Positions 24,301 through 36,400 of a stretch of 64,000 nucleotides of DNA are shown in pieces. The position numbers and the translations under genes were made by a program. The notes beneath the pieces were generated by a model. That model was not told where the DNA came from. It made no database searches and was given only the letters and a program-made list of their open reading frames with translations. The stretch's first letter is position 1. Each line of letters opens with the position of its first letter. Origin of the DNA: Hyalella azteca (lineage: Eukaryota; Arthropoda; Malacostraca; Amphipoda; Hyalellidae); contig NW_025947367.1 of assembly GCF_000764305.2 (NCBI RefSeq), positions 273,864 to 337,863 of the forward strand, given 5' to 3'.

Positions 24301-27300
24301 TGAATAATACACTTTTGTGGGAATAATACACTTGTATTCCTGTTGTCTGTTGTCGTTCGTTGTGAGATTCTCGTCTGGCGGCAAATTCCTGTGATTGACT
24401 ACAACTAAAACCATGACGACCTCACGAGAGAATCAAGTCCTGGAAAAAAGTAAAAAATCGGACCAATAATTGTGTTACAGGTATTAATAAACTTTACGAG
24501 AGATGTTGATGTGAAACGAGTCGCGGCACTAGTATTTGGATGAGATATGAAAACTGGTAAGCATAAAAAAAAACAATTTTATCTTGATTAAAAATAAATT
24601 TCAATGTAATGTTTTTAAAACTATCTCTTCACTAGGTTGCAATCGGTTCAGTAAATAAGAAACAAATAATTACAATATATCCAAAATAATATCCAAGTCT
24701 AAACTCTACTCGACGGGAACGAGTAACTTTGCGAACTTGTACGGTCGGTCTGAAATCATGCAGTGGCAAATCTTACGGCAATACGACTGATATTTTGTTA
24801 AATTCTACAATAATTTTTCCGAACTAATTAAAAAAAATACTAGTATTACAACAACAGCAGGTCCCCCGGTCACCCTGCCACCGCTGCAGCCCGGCCTTCA
24901 CCCGGCGGGTAACGAGAACTGCGGGGCAACACAGCGGCCTGTGGGGGCGTACGTAGTGCAGGTGCCGGTGTCGGGTGGTAAGGTCAGGAAGGATCACTTC
25001 CTCGTGTGTGAGAACACTACCACTACCTTCCGAGGAGCCTTGACTGGTGCGTGGGTATACAACAAAAAAATTTCTAAATTTTTTTCTGGTGATTGAAAAG
25101 GGAATTTTAGCGCTATTTAATAATCTTTCCAATTGAATCGCAGAGCTCTAATATGGTGACAAATTTATCCTAAATCCAGAACAATTGTTTCCATGGCAGG
25201 AACTGCCACGGCCCGTACGTGGAACTGCACAGCTTCTGGCAGCGTTTACGCAGGTAATCTTTACCCAAACTCGCGCCAAAGAAATAATAATTGTTGATAA
25301 GATATCCGCAAATAAAGTGCAATGTTCGTGTAAATAAGGCTTTGCGATTTTTGTGCCACGTGAAGCCGATATATGACTTGGTTTGCAGGTTTCGCGGGAG
25401 GCTCAGGCCCGTGCGCTCCACCAGTGCCTCCGTGTGCGCTCAACACGACCAAATGCTTCGCAGGTAACGCTCGGCTACACACTGTGCCAAAAATCCTTGT
25501 TTTGATTGATTGACAGAACTTCTAATTCTATAGCAGATGGCACACTAGCGATGAGAAAAAACTGCATTTTAAACAATATAAAATAGGATTATCTTATTCC
25601 GAGAAAAATTCGGGTTAAATACGTAGTTACTTAAATAGCAAAGAAACAGCAAAATGCCAAGAAATTTACCCTATTCTACGTAATACTGTTTTTGGGAATA
25701 GCTCCATTACCAGTTCAAAAGCGAAGAATACAAGTATGACCAATTCGTGCGACTAAATTAAAAAAATATTGAGTAAAAAATAAAATGACAATTTAGAATC
25801 AAACGAACATAGAAAATTTATGAAAAAGCTTTTTCATGGTAAATAAAAATTATTGTTATTTCAGAGTGTTTTCGTTAAAAAATACGGAGACATTCCAAAA
25901 ACTTTCAGACAATCGTACCGGAGATGGAAACTAAAATTTGTACTTTTGGCTACAGAAACGTCACACTGTAGGGCATGTTTGATTTAAGCAGGGTTTCTCC
26001 TGATCCCCTGTGCTACGCCAATCTGATGCAAGAGTTTTGTGAGGTTATAGCGAAGTGCGCTGTTGCGCGCTACGCACAGCTGTATTAATAAACCAAAGAA
26101 AATCGCTAATGGACTAGACTCGTATGTGCTAATCATTACGCCGGAAAAATAATAAACTAATAATGATAAACTAATAAAACATATAATTACGCCGGAATCA
26201 TATGTGCAGGTATTGGAATTCCAAGTTGAGAAAATTGAAGAAAAGGCAACAAGCGAATCGACGTGTATTGATAACATAACCTAACGTATCATAATGATGT
26301 CGGCGCTGAAGAGTAGGCCTGATGTGGCCAGTCGCCGATTCTTGTACTTTTCGTGACTTGTTCACAGAAGATCTAAAATCGTGTTATTTGACCGGATCTT
26401 TTCAAGACTGACGATAGTTTGAAATAGCTACTAGACTTCCACCGGGTTCGGTATGGTGCTAGGCATTTCAAGTCTGAACATATATTTTTCCATAGCTTTA
26501 TCTAGTCTGTTCTTGAACGCGTTCATACTTGGAGCGCCAACGATGTAATCAGGGAGGCTGATCCACATGTCGGTGATTCGAAGCGAGATTTACTGAATTT
26601 TTTTTTTTTTTGACTGGTGTGCAACTACGCAACATGAAATTGGATTGAAATGGTCTGTTTCTTTGACTTGCTTACAGTGTGTACTTCGGCACTTCAGCAG
26701 TACTTTTAGCAAATCATGCGTGTGTAAAACCTGCCATTTTCAACCTTCTCTTAGACACATTCCAAACTATTCCATGCGGTTACATTTCCGAGATGCGCAC
26801 AGTAATAATTTTCAAAACAAACGAACTGAAATAAGTGCGAGCGTATAGAGTAGGCATCTCGACGGTTTCAGTTCCTGGGGTTTAGAATAAATGCGGTATT
26901 AAATGCATGAATACAAAATGCATGTCGCTTATTTCTTCTCAATCTTCATGAACCGCAGTGTTCGATACAGCTTGGCAGCTGGGTATAAAAGTCAGCTGAT
27001 TTTATACCTGGCAAGTGCATCTGTTTAGCAATCAACTCGCAAATCTTTGGAACGTGTGCAGTTCGCGTGATGACAAGCACCGACCATGTCCCACCTTCTA
27101 GTGTAGTGCAGTAATTCATAAGTTTTCAATGAACGATGCCATGAAATCTTATTTATTCAATACCCCGCATGATGAATATTTTGCAAAACCACGTCGCCTG
27201 GCTAGATGTCTTGATTAAATGAATGCGGAATTCACAAAAGACGCGTTTTAAATTATAAATACTCCCCAACAGGAGACAACCAGGGCGCGCAGCCAGCACT

Positions 27301-27442
27301 ACCGTCGGGATACCTGCGCTACTTTGGCTGCCGTACAGTGAATAACCTCCTGAACTACGTGGTGACCTCCGTTATTACCTCCGCGGAGGACTCAAACGCT
27401 GAGCTCATTGGGATCACCTGCTGCTATGCCGGCCCGTGTTAG
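21373..27442 (+). CDS. Secreted cysteine-rich protein with PAN/Apple-like N-terminus, copy 1
   Basis: Seven exons, all joined in phase 1: 21373-21553, 22292-22405, 23298-23339, 24861-25046, 25200-25253, 25389-25463 and 27273-27442, giving 273 residues. The N-terminus (MIAKIVSSGIFLETILIGLS) looks like a signal peptide. Exons 1-2 give LCAGLCSGQT and then VLCVGFSWGGAQLSCQLYS, the Cys spacing and GFSW motif of PAN/Apple-like domains. Exon 3 is a 14-codon Thr/Ser linker (TTTTSEPPSTG). Exons 4-6 are Pro/Gly-rich with NCGATQRPVGAY, LVCENTTTTFRGALTG, WNCTASGSVYAG and CALNTTKCFAG; several NxT/S sites are present. Exon 7 ends GYLRYFGCRTV ... GITCCYAGPC. There are 16 cysteines, consistent with disulfides. 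Exons are GC-rich against AT-rich introns. I do not recognise the whole architecture; an extracellular binding or defence role is inference only. Exon 1 has a splice-donor array directly after it. Confidence 0.75.
21508..21968 (+). repeat. 46-bp tandem array carrying ten copies of the exon 1 splice donor
   Basis: The unit contains the last 30 or so bases of exon 1 (ctgcgcgggactgtgt, cggccaaacag) followed by GTACGG and about 15 intron bases. Donor positions are 21554, 21600, 21646, 21692, 21738, 21784, 21830, 21875, 21921 and 21967: spacing 46, with one 45. The site at 21830 is AT instead of GT. From the ATG, the frame stays open across the whole array. Confidence 0.9.
22804..23146. mobile_element. 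343-bp near-perfect palindromic MITE
   Basis: Arms of about 170 bases differ at only a few positions. The ends are CAGTGGGGGGAAATAAATAT and its complement, next to TA on both sides, fitting a Tc1/mariner foldback. It lies in intron 2 of copy 1 and is missing from the same intron of copy 2. Confidence 0.85.
23666..23850 (-). mobile_element. tRNA-derived SINE, unit 1 copy
   Basis: The minus strand starts GGGTGGCCCACTGGTTACAG (A-box-like) and has a decayed B box (GGATTCGACCC) about 50 bases on, followed by a unique 3' body. It is orthologous to the better preserved copy at 35333-35513, so it predates the duplication. Confidence 0.6.
24190..24340. repeat. 28-bp tandem repeat in intron 3 of copy 1
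   Basis: About five units of the type 'aatacacttgtgttacactt' plus 'gggtgaat'. The matching intron of copy 2 carries the same array at 35826-36012. Confidence 0.75.
26273..26595 (-). mobile_element. CR1 3' end in intron 6 of copy 1
   Basis: Contains the CR1 3' UTR ('ggcgctgaagagtaggcctg') and the inverted coding tail. The equivalent intron of copy 2 reads straight through without it. Confidence 0.7.
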
Positions 27443-27732
27443 GTGCTCGGCTGGCAGAACTTGTTGCTCTGCAACAACAGCAGACTAAGAGGTGATCAGT
27501 TCCCACAGAAGTTCAGTTCCCACAAAAATTCAGAACAGAATGATCAGTTCCCACAAAAAATCCTCAATATCCAGTTGATAGGCTAAACTGCGGAGGCCGA
27601 TCTAAGCTAGTAGTTTACATATAATCTACTGATATATTTTTTCAACGCACTGAAAAATTGAAATTAACTGGACACCGGAGAGAAAACAATAGTAATGTAA
27701 TGTTCACTCCGTTTATTTTCAGTGCAACAGTT

Positions 27733-29344
27733 AGTGATAACATAACATAGTGATCTCGGCGCTGCAGTGTAGGCCTGATGTGGCCTGTCGCCGATTCTTT
27801 TCCTTTTCGTGCCTTGTTCACAGAAGATCGAAATCGTGTCATTTGACCGTATTTCTTCATGACTGACGAAAGTTTGAAATAGCTACTCGACTTCCACTGG
27901 GTTCGATATGGTGCTAGGCATTTCAAATCTGAACATATATTTTTCCATAGCTTTATCTAGTCTGTTCTTGAATGCGTTCATACGTGGAGCGCCAACGATG
28001 TCATCGGGGAGGCTGTTCCACATGTCGAAGAGATTCGAAGCGAGAAGAAATTTTGTCGCGTGGAGAAGTTGCAGCGTCGTTTTTTTAGTTTATAGCTGTG
28101 GCCCCTGGTGTTGGTTCTTGTTTCAAATTCTAGTAATCCTTCGGGGACCTTGTATAAACCATGAGCATACTTGTATACTTCAATGAGGTCCCCACGCAGA
28201 CGTCGATAACTGAGGCTCGGAAGCTTCATAATCTTTAATTTTTCTTCATAGGACTTGCCCTTCAAGCCTGGAATTGTCCTTGTTACGCGTCTTTGAACAT
28301 TCTCTAGTAAATTTCTGTCCTTTTCAAATCTCGGTGACCACACAACATTTCCAAACTCTAGATTCGGGCGCACTACAGCAACAAACAACTGCTTCGTCGC
28401 TTCTGCATCTAGGAACTCGTATGAGCGTCTGATTAATCCAAGAAGTTTGTTGGATGTGTTAGCTTGCGTTTCAACATGCTTAGAAAATTTTAGCTTCTTG
28501 TCGACATAAACTCCGAGATCTTTTTCCACACTAGATTTTCAATCATTACTCTCTCGTTGCAACCATGTCTTCTCATACTGTAATCTTGCTGTTCATTGTT
28601 CTTCCCGAGGTTGTCACCGGACGTGTGCCGTTACCTTTAATCTTGTCAGGATGATCGGAGCTCCACGGCCAAACGCCGGCAACTATCTTGTAAAATGTTC
28701 AATTGCACTCTATTGCACCAGGATTCCGTTCAGTAAAACTTCGGTTAACACGGTAAAACTTGCCTTTTATTCCAGTAAAGAAAACTTAAAAGCAACACGT
28801 TGAATAAAATAGTACAGCAGGCACGAGATTCCACATGACTTGTTGGGATTTTGAGCTACCAGGCGCTTGAGAACCTCTTCTTCGTGTATTTCAAAACCTG
28901 TTAGCTTCGAGCTGACTGGGCGCTCCTCAATATCTGGAATACTGTTCAAGTCCTCATCTGCGAATACACTGCTGAAGAACTGATTAAGAACGTTTGCCTT
29001 GCCCTCATCGGAGGAAATCTTTCATTGGTCTACTTTCAAATCAGAAATACCGTTCTTTGACTTACACTTCGAACTAGCGTACAAAAAGAAGGCTTTCGGA
29101 TTCTTTTTTGCATTTTTAGCAATATTTTTTTCGAAGTTTTTCACTGCATTGCGACAAACTATTTTAGCTTGATTTCGAGCCCTTGCATACATGTTATAAT
29201 CAGAATCGCTACGAGTTCGTAAATATCGCTTGTAGGCTTCTCTCATGGTCTTTAGCTGAGCCTTAACTGCACCGTTCATCCACTGGGACTTTTTGACTCC
29301 ACCAAGCGTAATCTTAGGTACACAGGTATCAACTGCTGACATTG
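27733..29344 (-). mobile_element. CR1-type LINE, internally deleted
   Basis: At 27978-28529 the minus strand encodes the well-preserved ORF2 C-terminus (LGVYVDKKLKFSKHVETQAN, then LEFGNVVWSPRFEKDRNLLE and GDLIEVYKYAHGLYKVPEG). At 28767-29342 it encodes the region before the reverse transcriptase (WMNGAVKAQLKTMREAYKRY; LVAQNPNKSCG). The reverse transcriptase core between them is lost. The insertion splits 3' flanking DNA that is continuous in unit 2 near 39660. Confidence 0.8.
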
Positions 29345-29494
29345 GTTGGAGTTTTAACCCGTTAGAGCACGCAATTGTCGTGCTTCAACATAGACGGTAC
29401 ATAGTTGTGGTAAATGTAAGGATATTTCAAGCGATTGATTAATTCTATTTACTTGTGAATTCATCTGCTCGACGTTATCCTTGTTGCGAAGAGT

Positions 29495-29591
29495 AACCCC
29501 GCGAAAGTAAATCAAAGCGACGGAAGAAGAACATGGCCGCCAAAGTGCGACTGATGAACATGATGATTCAATTACGTGCCGTCCAACTCAT
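29495..29591 (+). pseudogene. Fragment of LYAR last exon at duplication junction
   Basis: Ninety-seven bases align with LYAR exon 3 at 16222-16319, differing at about half a dozen positions including one deleted base. It starts exactly where homology of unit 1 to unit 2 ends, and it stops at the CR1 3' terminal repeat that follows. It is best read as the left edge of the second duplication unit, a scar of the duplication, and not as a gene. Confidence 0.85.
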
Positions 29592-30757
29592 AGAATAGAA
29601 TAGAAATGTCGGCACTGAAGAAATGTCGGCCGATTCTTGTACTTTTCGTGACTTGATTCCACATGAGGATCCGGCCTTATGAACCCGATCTTTCCATAAC
29701 TGACGATTGATTGAGATAGCTGGTGGACTTATTGCCTGGTCCGTAATTTGATAGGCATTTCAAGACTGAACATATGCTCCTGCATAGCTTCGTCTAGTCT
29801 ATTCTTGAATGCGTTCATACTCGGAGCGTCAACGATGCTATCAGGGAGGCTTTTCCACATGTCGGTGGCTCGAAGCGAGAAGAAATGTTGTCGCATGAAT
29901 GTGTTACAACGCAGTTTTTTAGTTTATATCCGTGGTCCCTGGTGTTTGTTTCTTGTTTCAAATTCCAGTAATCCTTCTGGGACCTTATGTAAATCGTAGG
30001 TAAACTTGTATACTTCAATGAGGTCTCCACGCAGATGTCGATAACGGAGGCTTGGAAGCTTCATAATCTTTAATCTTTCTTCATAAGGCTTGCCTTTTAA
30101 TCTCGGAATTATCCTTGTTGCACGTCTTTGAACACTCTCGACTAAATTTTTATCCTTTTATAGGTTTGGTGACCACAGGGCGTTTCCAAACTTAAAGTTC
30201 GGACGCACGACAGCGACTAACAACAGTTTCATCGCTTCAGCATCTATGTGCTCGTAAGAGCGTGAGATCAGTTCAAGTCGTTTATTGGCTTTATTAACTT
30301 AACCTTCAATATGCTTGGCAAATTTCAACTCATTGTCGATATTAACTCCTAAATCTTTTTCCATTGTCGACTTCGACATCATCACTCTGTCGTTGCAACC
30401 GTGCCTTCTCATATCCGCTCATGTGGGACACTGTCAGATGCCTTGGCGAAATCGAGGTGCACTGCATCTACTGTCTCCCTTTCGTCCAGCATGCTGGTCC
30501 ATTCGTTCAGGCTAGACTAGAGGTTAGTCGTGCAGGATCTACCGGCAATAAAGCCATGTTGACATTCTGATAGGAGATTATTAGCAATCAAATGATCGAT
30601 CAATCGATCCCTCACAACAGATTCCATTACCTTGCAAACGACACTTGTCAAACTGACAGGGCGATAGTTACCTGGGCAGTTTTTGTCACCTTTTTTGAAC
30701 AATGGTGTCACTTGAGCCTCTTTCCAGTCAGCCGGCAAGATCCCTTCGCACAAAGTT
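29589..30757 (-). mobile_element. CR1-type LINE, rearranged copy
   Basis: The 3' terminal (TTCTA)n and 3' UTR lie at 29589-29740, the coding tail at 29740-30380, and a reverse transcriptase segment at 30517-30753 (CPGNYRPVSLTSVVCKVMES, LSECQHGFIAGRSCTTNL). Several frameshifts are present. Confidence 0.8.
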
Positions 30758-33104
30758 TTTCGAATATATTGTATTTGGAACTCAATATTGCAATATTCAA
30801 CCTAATTTAAAGAGTAAAGTTCACGATACCTGTGAATTTTACAATTGATTCATCATGTGTTGAATGTCATATACATTTCTCAACTATTATTTTAAAATTC
30901 GCTAGTTATAAAAATACGGTCTGCGCAGCAGCCTGCAGCAACTCTCATATTGGCGGCGGTATTACATTCTACGAGTTATACCAGAGAATTATACTTAGTA
31001 CTGTAAACGTTATGTGGGGCTCAGGCGACATTACGAATATGATCAAAAGAATGTAAGAACCGAATGGTGTTGCAGCAATATTTTATATACCCATTTAATT
31101 ACGCGTTTGACATCCAAGCAGTCGGAATAAAGGTAACCAATGAGGTGCAATAAATCTGGGAACATTCAGCATCGCCAGCGCCGAAGTAAAAGAAAATGCA
31201 CAAGAACAAACTCCATTAGGTTGTGAATTAGAATTAATTAAATGACTGCAGTCAGTCAACTCACGCATACCTCAATCACACTCCCATGCTGCGACCTCAT
31301 TTGCGTTTTGTACTCGTACGTTCCTGGACATATTGATATGAATGACTATTGCCTGCTGGACGTTAGTAGATGACCAGAATTGCGCACTGGAAAATTTAGT
31401 GTAAATATTCCATCAATTTTTTCGACCATTTCATTTGATGATCACTCAGTGGTTATCATCAATAATGCATCTCTTTAGAAAACGTTATGTCGACTTAGTT
31501 GAGAGAATGTTACGCTAATAAATCACGTGATTCACACTTGTTTATTATTCTACCGTAAATACGTGGAATATTTCAATCGAATCGTTATTACCATGAAACT
31601 AATATTATTAAAATTTGCAATGAAGAAATGGCACAATTTAAGCCTATCATGCCATGACGACAGCCGGCATTAGAAATTCAGACTTGGCAAACGGATGTTT
31701 ATTGAACTTCATTTGCGTTCAAGCTACACGAGTGGCTAACATTAATTTGTCTCCAGCATCGAATCCGTCTCCCGTAACTACATTTTATTTTGTAGTTCTG
31801 TCATCGGTACTCCACTGAACAATATGATTTACATTCAACTTAATGAACCTGATTAAGCTTACTTCTGAAAATTAGGTTTGGCGTTCCGCACTAGGAGCTC
31901 CGTTATCGGTAATACGAATTTTGCTTTATCATTGTCATCAATATTTCAATAGGATCACTCGATCACACTCATGAAGTGTAAACAGAATATTAACAGATCG
32001 ACCCACAAGTTGATCCTTAGTTTGGTGCCTTCATCACTGACGCTCCGGGAGGCTTCATCGGCGAGGCAGGTTATTTGCAAGATTGGACTAATAATTAGTA
32101 TTAATATTTTTCATTAAAATAAAGTATACATCGTTAAAACTAGCAGTTTTAGGAGAACGCCAGCGGGACGGCTACGTGAGAAATATAATAGCGTCTAAAA
32201 CTGAAATCATTCGACGTCATGAGACTTTCTTTCTTGACAAACATTCGCTAAAAGTCAATGTCAGCGAACTCTAAGGCAACTGTATAATGATTTTCCAAAT
32301 AAAAACTTTCAATAAATTCAACGGAATTAAGAATATATATTATTCTATACCTAAAATTAGCTCTTCTAAATGTTTAATCGATTAAATATACCATTTATAA
32401 TCTTGATAAAATAATGTGCTAATTTGTGATTAAAAATTAAATTGATTAAAATTTTAAAACCTTGTACGTTTTTCAATCATCCTGTTGCACATGAAAAGCG
32501 CGTATGACACTATTTTAGCCATTTTACTTTGATACTAAATTTTTTGTTAACTATATCAAGAGACACGACTAGGAAATTTTATTTCTATTAATAAGTTTAT
32601 GAGAAGAAGTTTTTTCAGTTTGTAATGCATTGTTTACAGCGCTGCAATATGCCGCCTAGTAAAAAGCTATAGAAGATTAAACGGCTTTGCGGTAACCCAA
32701 GAAATTGATTGATTGGAAAATCCTTTGATTTGGTAGGTGACCACAGAAAAAAAATCGGACGGCCAATTTCTTGCAAAGTGGGTTTTCACTTCACCCAGAT
32801 ACGCAGCCGACTCCCTGAATGCAATATTTCATTATAGCAGAATGTTTTTAGAAATTTAGTTCATAGAAGCAGTGTGTGCGAGAAATTTGTGATGACTGAA
32901 TTCCGTACAGGAACCCTGAAGGTGTGTTCTCTGTTCATTAGTCATTTTTAAGAGAGATTTCTCAAAGTTTTAATGAACCACAATAATTTTGGCAGCAATT
33001 TTCATGAACTTTCCTTGAAATTTATATTTTTGACGGATAAACTAGGCGCTCAGAATTTGCAAGGAGTTTATAACTTGGCCTCTTGAAGTTCGATTGAAAA
33101 TCGC

Positions 33105-33275
33105 TCCATGACCGTGACTCGTTTCGCCGCTCTAATTGGGCACTCACTGTATTGATTACAGAGGCTTAAAAAGCGACGACATCATCCGAGACGCTGAGAG
33201 TGCGTGCACAGACTCCTCCACACGACCCAGACATCTTCAGTTGGCTTGTAATATGAACTCCTGACAAGTTCGAAT
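33105..33275 (+). promoter_or_regulatory. Conserved upstream block of secreted-protein gene copy 2
   Basis: Counterpart of 20985-21160, with TATA-like CTTAAAAAGC at 33165-33174 and the 'gagacgctgagagtgcg' and 'ccacacgacccagacatctt' blocks kept. Confidence 0.45.
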
Positions 33276-33490
33276 TATGTTGAATAAACATTGAATTATC
33301 TATGTATGTAAAGAGACGTGCCTAGCCTAGTAAAACATTTGATGACAATGGGAGAATTGTCCGAAATGTAATTTTTCATTTATTCTGACAGGAAAGTAAA
33401 GATTTTGCTACCGATTCTTGAAATTGAACTTCATTCTCTGAATTCAATTTTGTTGGAATTTCAACAAGACAGAAACGGACAATAATAAAA

Positions 33491-36400
33491 ATGATTCCCA
33501 AGATAGCAGACTCAAAAATTATTCTAGGGAGTATCCTCATAGGTTTATCTGTAGCAGCAAGCAATCGTGTCTTCGAAAAATTGCACTCCTCAGGCTGTCA
33601 GGGCTCGCTCATCTCAGACCACAACGTCGACAGAACTGTTCTCTGCGCTGGACTGTGTAGCGGCCAGACAGGTACGGGGCTCAGCGTCCTGAGCGGGACT
33701 GTGTTGCGGCCAAACTTGTACGGGACTCAGCGTCCTGCGCGGGACTGTGTTGCGGCCAAACAGGTACGGGCCTCAGCGTCCTGAGCGGGACTGTGTTGCG
33801 GCCAAACAGGTACGAGGCTCAGCGTTCTGCGCGGGACTGTGTTGCGGCCAAACAGGTACGGGGCTCAGCGTTCTGCGCGGGACTGTGTTGCTAAACTCTG
33901 ATGCAAAAGTTTGAGGTCATTGAAGTTAGTTGGATATTACCTCAAAAAGGCGTGATTTTCTGGTGCGCAGGAGTGCGCTGTGTGGGCTTCTCCTGGGGCA
34001 GAGCCCAGCAGAGCTGCCAACTCTACAGCGACGTGCTGCTGCAGCCCGGCACCGACGCCAATGCTTCCTGCTACTATGACGGTACAAAGCAAATTAATCT
34101 GATAAATTTAATGTGGAGTATTCTCAAAGGAACTGTCTCCTCATATGATGCAAATATGATTGTCATTACATAATATGATTTACGCCCACAGGTCCGGTAA
34201 TATCGACCACAACTTCAGAACCTACTAGTACAGGTAATTGACATTGCATCGTGATTATTTTCCCAAATATGTGAATAAAATTCAATATTATTCTGCTAAA
34301 ATTAATAGTGGATTCATTTAACTTACTAATCAAAGTTTAAAAACTCGTTCTATGTGCTTTTTCATTTATATGCTGCATGTATCTCTATTTATTTCTTCAA
34401 GTATTAATTGTAATACTTCAATACTACATGTATCTCTTCAAGTATTTAAAATAATTGCAATTATATTAAAAAATCGTAGCAATGACTCAGCGCGACGAGC
34501 TGCTGCGCAGGCTAAGTCCTGTTTCCTCCTTATTGATTAGGTGAACACGTTTGAAAACTAATTAATAATCTAATACTAATAATCTAAACCTGTCATTTGA
34601 ACATATTCGACAACTAATTAATGATCTGATAATATCAAGTAATTGATCTTAGGCAACAAAGTTCAGTACAATTCTATGAATATATATATTTTTAAATAAT
34701 TAATTCTTATTCGAAGTAAAAATTTCTTCCAAAATAACTATGGTCACTCTATGAGCTGTCATCTGTTAGCTTTCTCTGTATGGTTTGAACTTTTTTGTGC
34801 ATTTTTATGTAATCTTCTGAGTTTAAAGGACACTTCAATTTGAGGGCTTACATTATATAAATCCTGTATTTTGCTAGCATTTCGAGAGGCCAACTCCTTA
34901 GTAAGTTTTATAGTGGGACTCAGTTTAAGTACTTATATCATTAGTCTGCTTATATCGCAAGTTCACAAGGAATTTAAAAGCAAAGAAAACGCCAAGAAAA
35001 TTCACCATATCGATATTGAAAACGTTTCGGAGTCCAGCTCCATCNTTCATTTTTAGTTTAGTCGAACTGATGATGGAGCTGGACTCCGAAACGTTTTCAA
35101 TATCGATATGGTGAATTTTCTTGGCGTTTTCTTTGCTTTTAAATTCCTTGTGACTCAGTTTAAATTATACATCGAGAAATAAATAACATGAAAACCAACC
35201 TACATTTAAAGCTATATTGGGCTAGCATTCTCTTAAATGGGCTCAAACTACAGACAAGCGAATGTCCTCCCGGGTCAACCAATTAACAATGGTAGCGGTT
35301 TCAGCGTTTATTAGGCCTGTAGCCGATTCTGAACATTCACAGCTTGTTGCGGTCTCGAACACGCAACTCACTGCTCCAATTTAGATTTGCTGAACCGCCT
35401 GGCCTCCTCGCCAATTGTGACCAGAAACTGGCGTATATAGCTGGGTTCGAACCCGCACCTCTCTGCTCCAATCCTGACACTCTTATCTGTAACCAGTGGG
35501 CCACCCTGCCGTGATTTTTATTCGAAATCTTTTCGTTGCGAAACTTCCGCCTGGCGATGACAGTATAAACGGATATGTCATCGCACGTGACGATAGTGCA
35601 ATATTTTGATACTATAATGGATGAGGGTTGTATAATGTATATATCGCTAAACAACCGTTGTACCTATATTTTTGTAGATTGCGAGGCTTTGTCAGACAGG
35701 CGACTTGACGTAAATTCTCTTAGGCTGATATAAGAGTCGTTTTAAACTAGATCACGCGTCTGGTGCTTCAAAAAAACTCGTAGCTCGTACTCGAGTTTTC
35801 ATGGTGTATTATTCCTCTCCTAGCCAGGAGAGGAAGAATACATTTGTGTTACACGTGCTTGAATAAAACACTTGTGTTACACTTTTGTGAATTATTCACT
35901 TGTGTTACACTTTTGTGAATTATTCACTTGTGTTACACTTTTGTGAATTATTCACTTGTGTTACACTTAAGTGAATAATACTTTGTGTAGGAATAAAACA
36001 ATTGTGTTCCTGTTTTCTGTTTTCGTTCGTCGTGAGATTCTCGTCTGGCGGTAAATTCCTGTGATTGACTACAACTAAAAACCACAATAACCATAGGAGA
36101 GAATCAAGTCCTGGAAAAAAGTTATAAATCGGATAAATAATTGTGTTCCGGGTATTAATAAACTTTACGAGAAATGTTTATATGAAACGAGTCGCGGCAG
36201 TGGTATTTGGAGATGTGAAAACTGGTAAGCATGGGAAAAGGCGATTCTATTTTAATAAAAAATAAATTTCGATGGAATGTTTTTTTTTAATATCGCTTCA
36301 CTTGGTTGCAATCAGATCAGCGAATGAGATAAAAATTATGACAATATATCCAACGTAATTTCCAAGTCTCTATTCCAAGCCCCTATTTCCTCTATTATAC

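Larger units (their letters stand above)
16222..29494. repeat. Segmental duplication, unit 1
   Basis: From about 17565 to 29494 this unit aligns in order with 30757-39815: upstream DNA, promoter region, all seven exons, the introns and 3' flank. The LYAR-exon fragment at the start of unit 2 shows that the duplicated unit began near 16222, inside the last LYAR exon. Insertions found only here are the Tc1 element (19036), the palindromic MITE (22804), a CR1 scrap (26273) and a CR1 copy (27733). They arrived after the duplication, or were lost from unit 2. Confidence 0.8.

Noticed and set aside
34871..35056. ORF with a hydrophobic stretch followed by a charged segment
   Set aside because: It runs into the 82-bp palindrome and an N; similarity is absent and copy 1 has no counterpart.
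35444..35513. Possible tRNA gene on the minus strand (A and B boxes)
   Set aside because: The acceptor stem does not pair and the sequence continues into a SINE body that is duplicated at 23666-23850.
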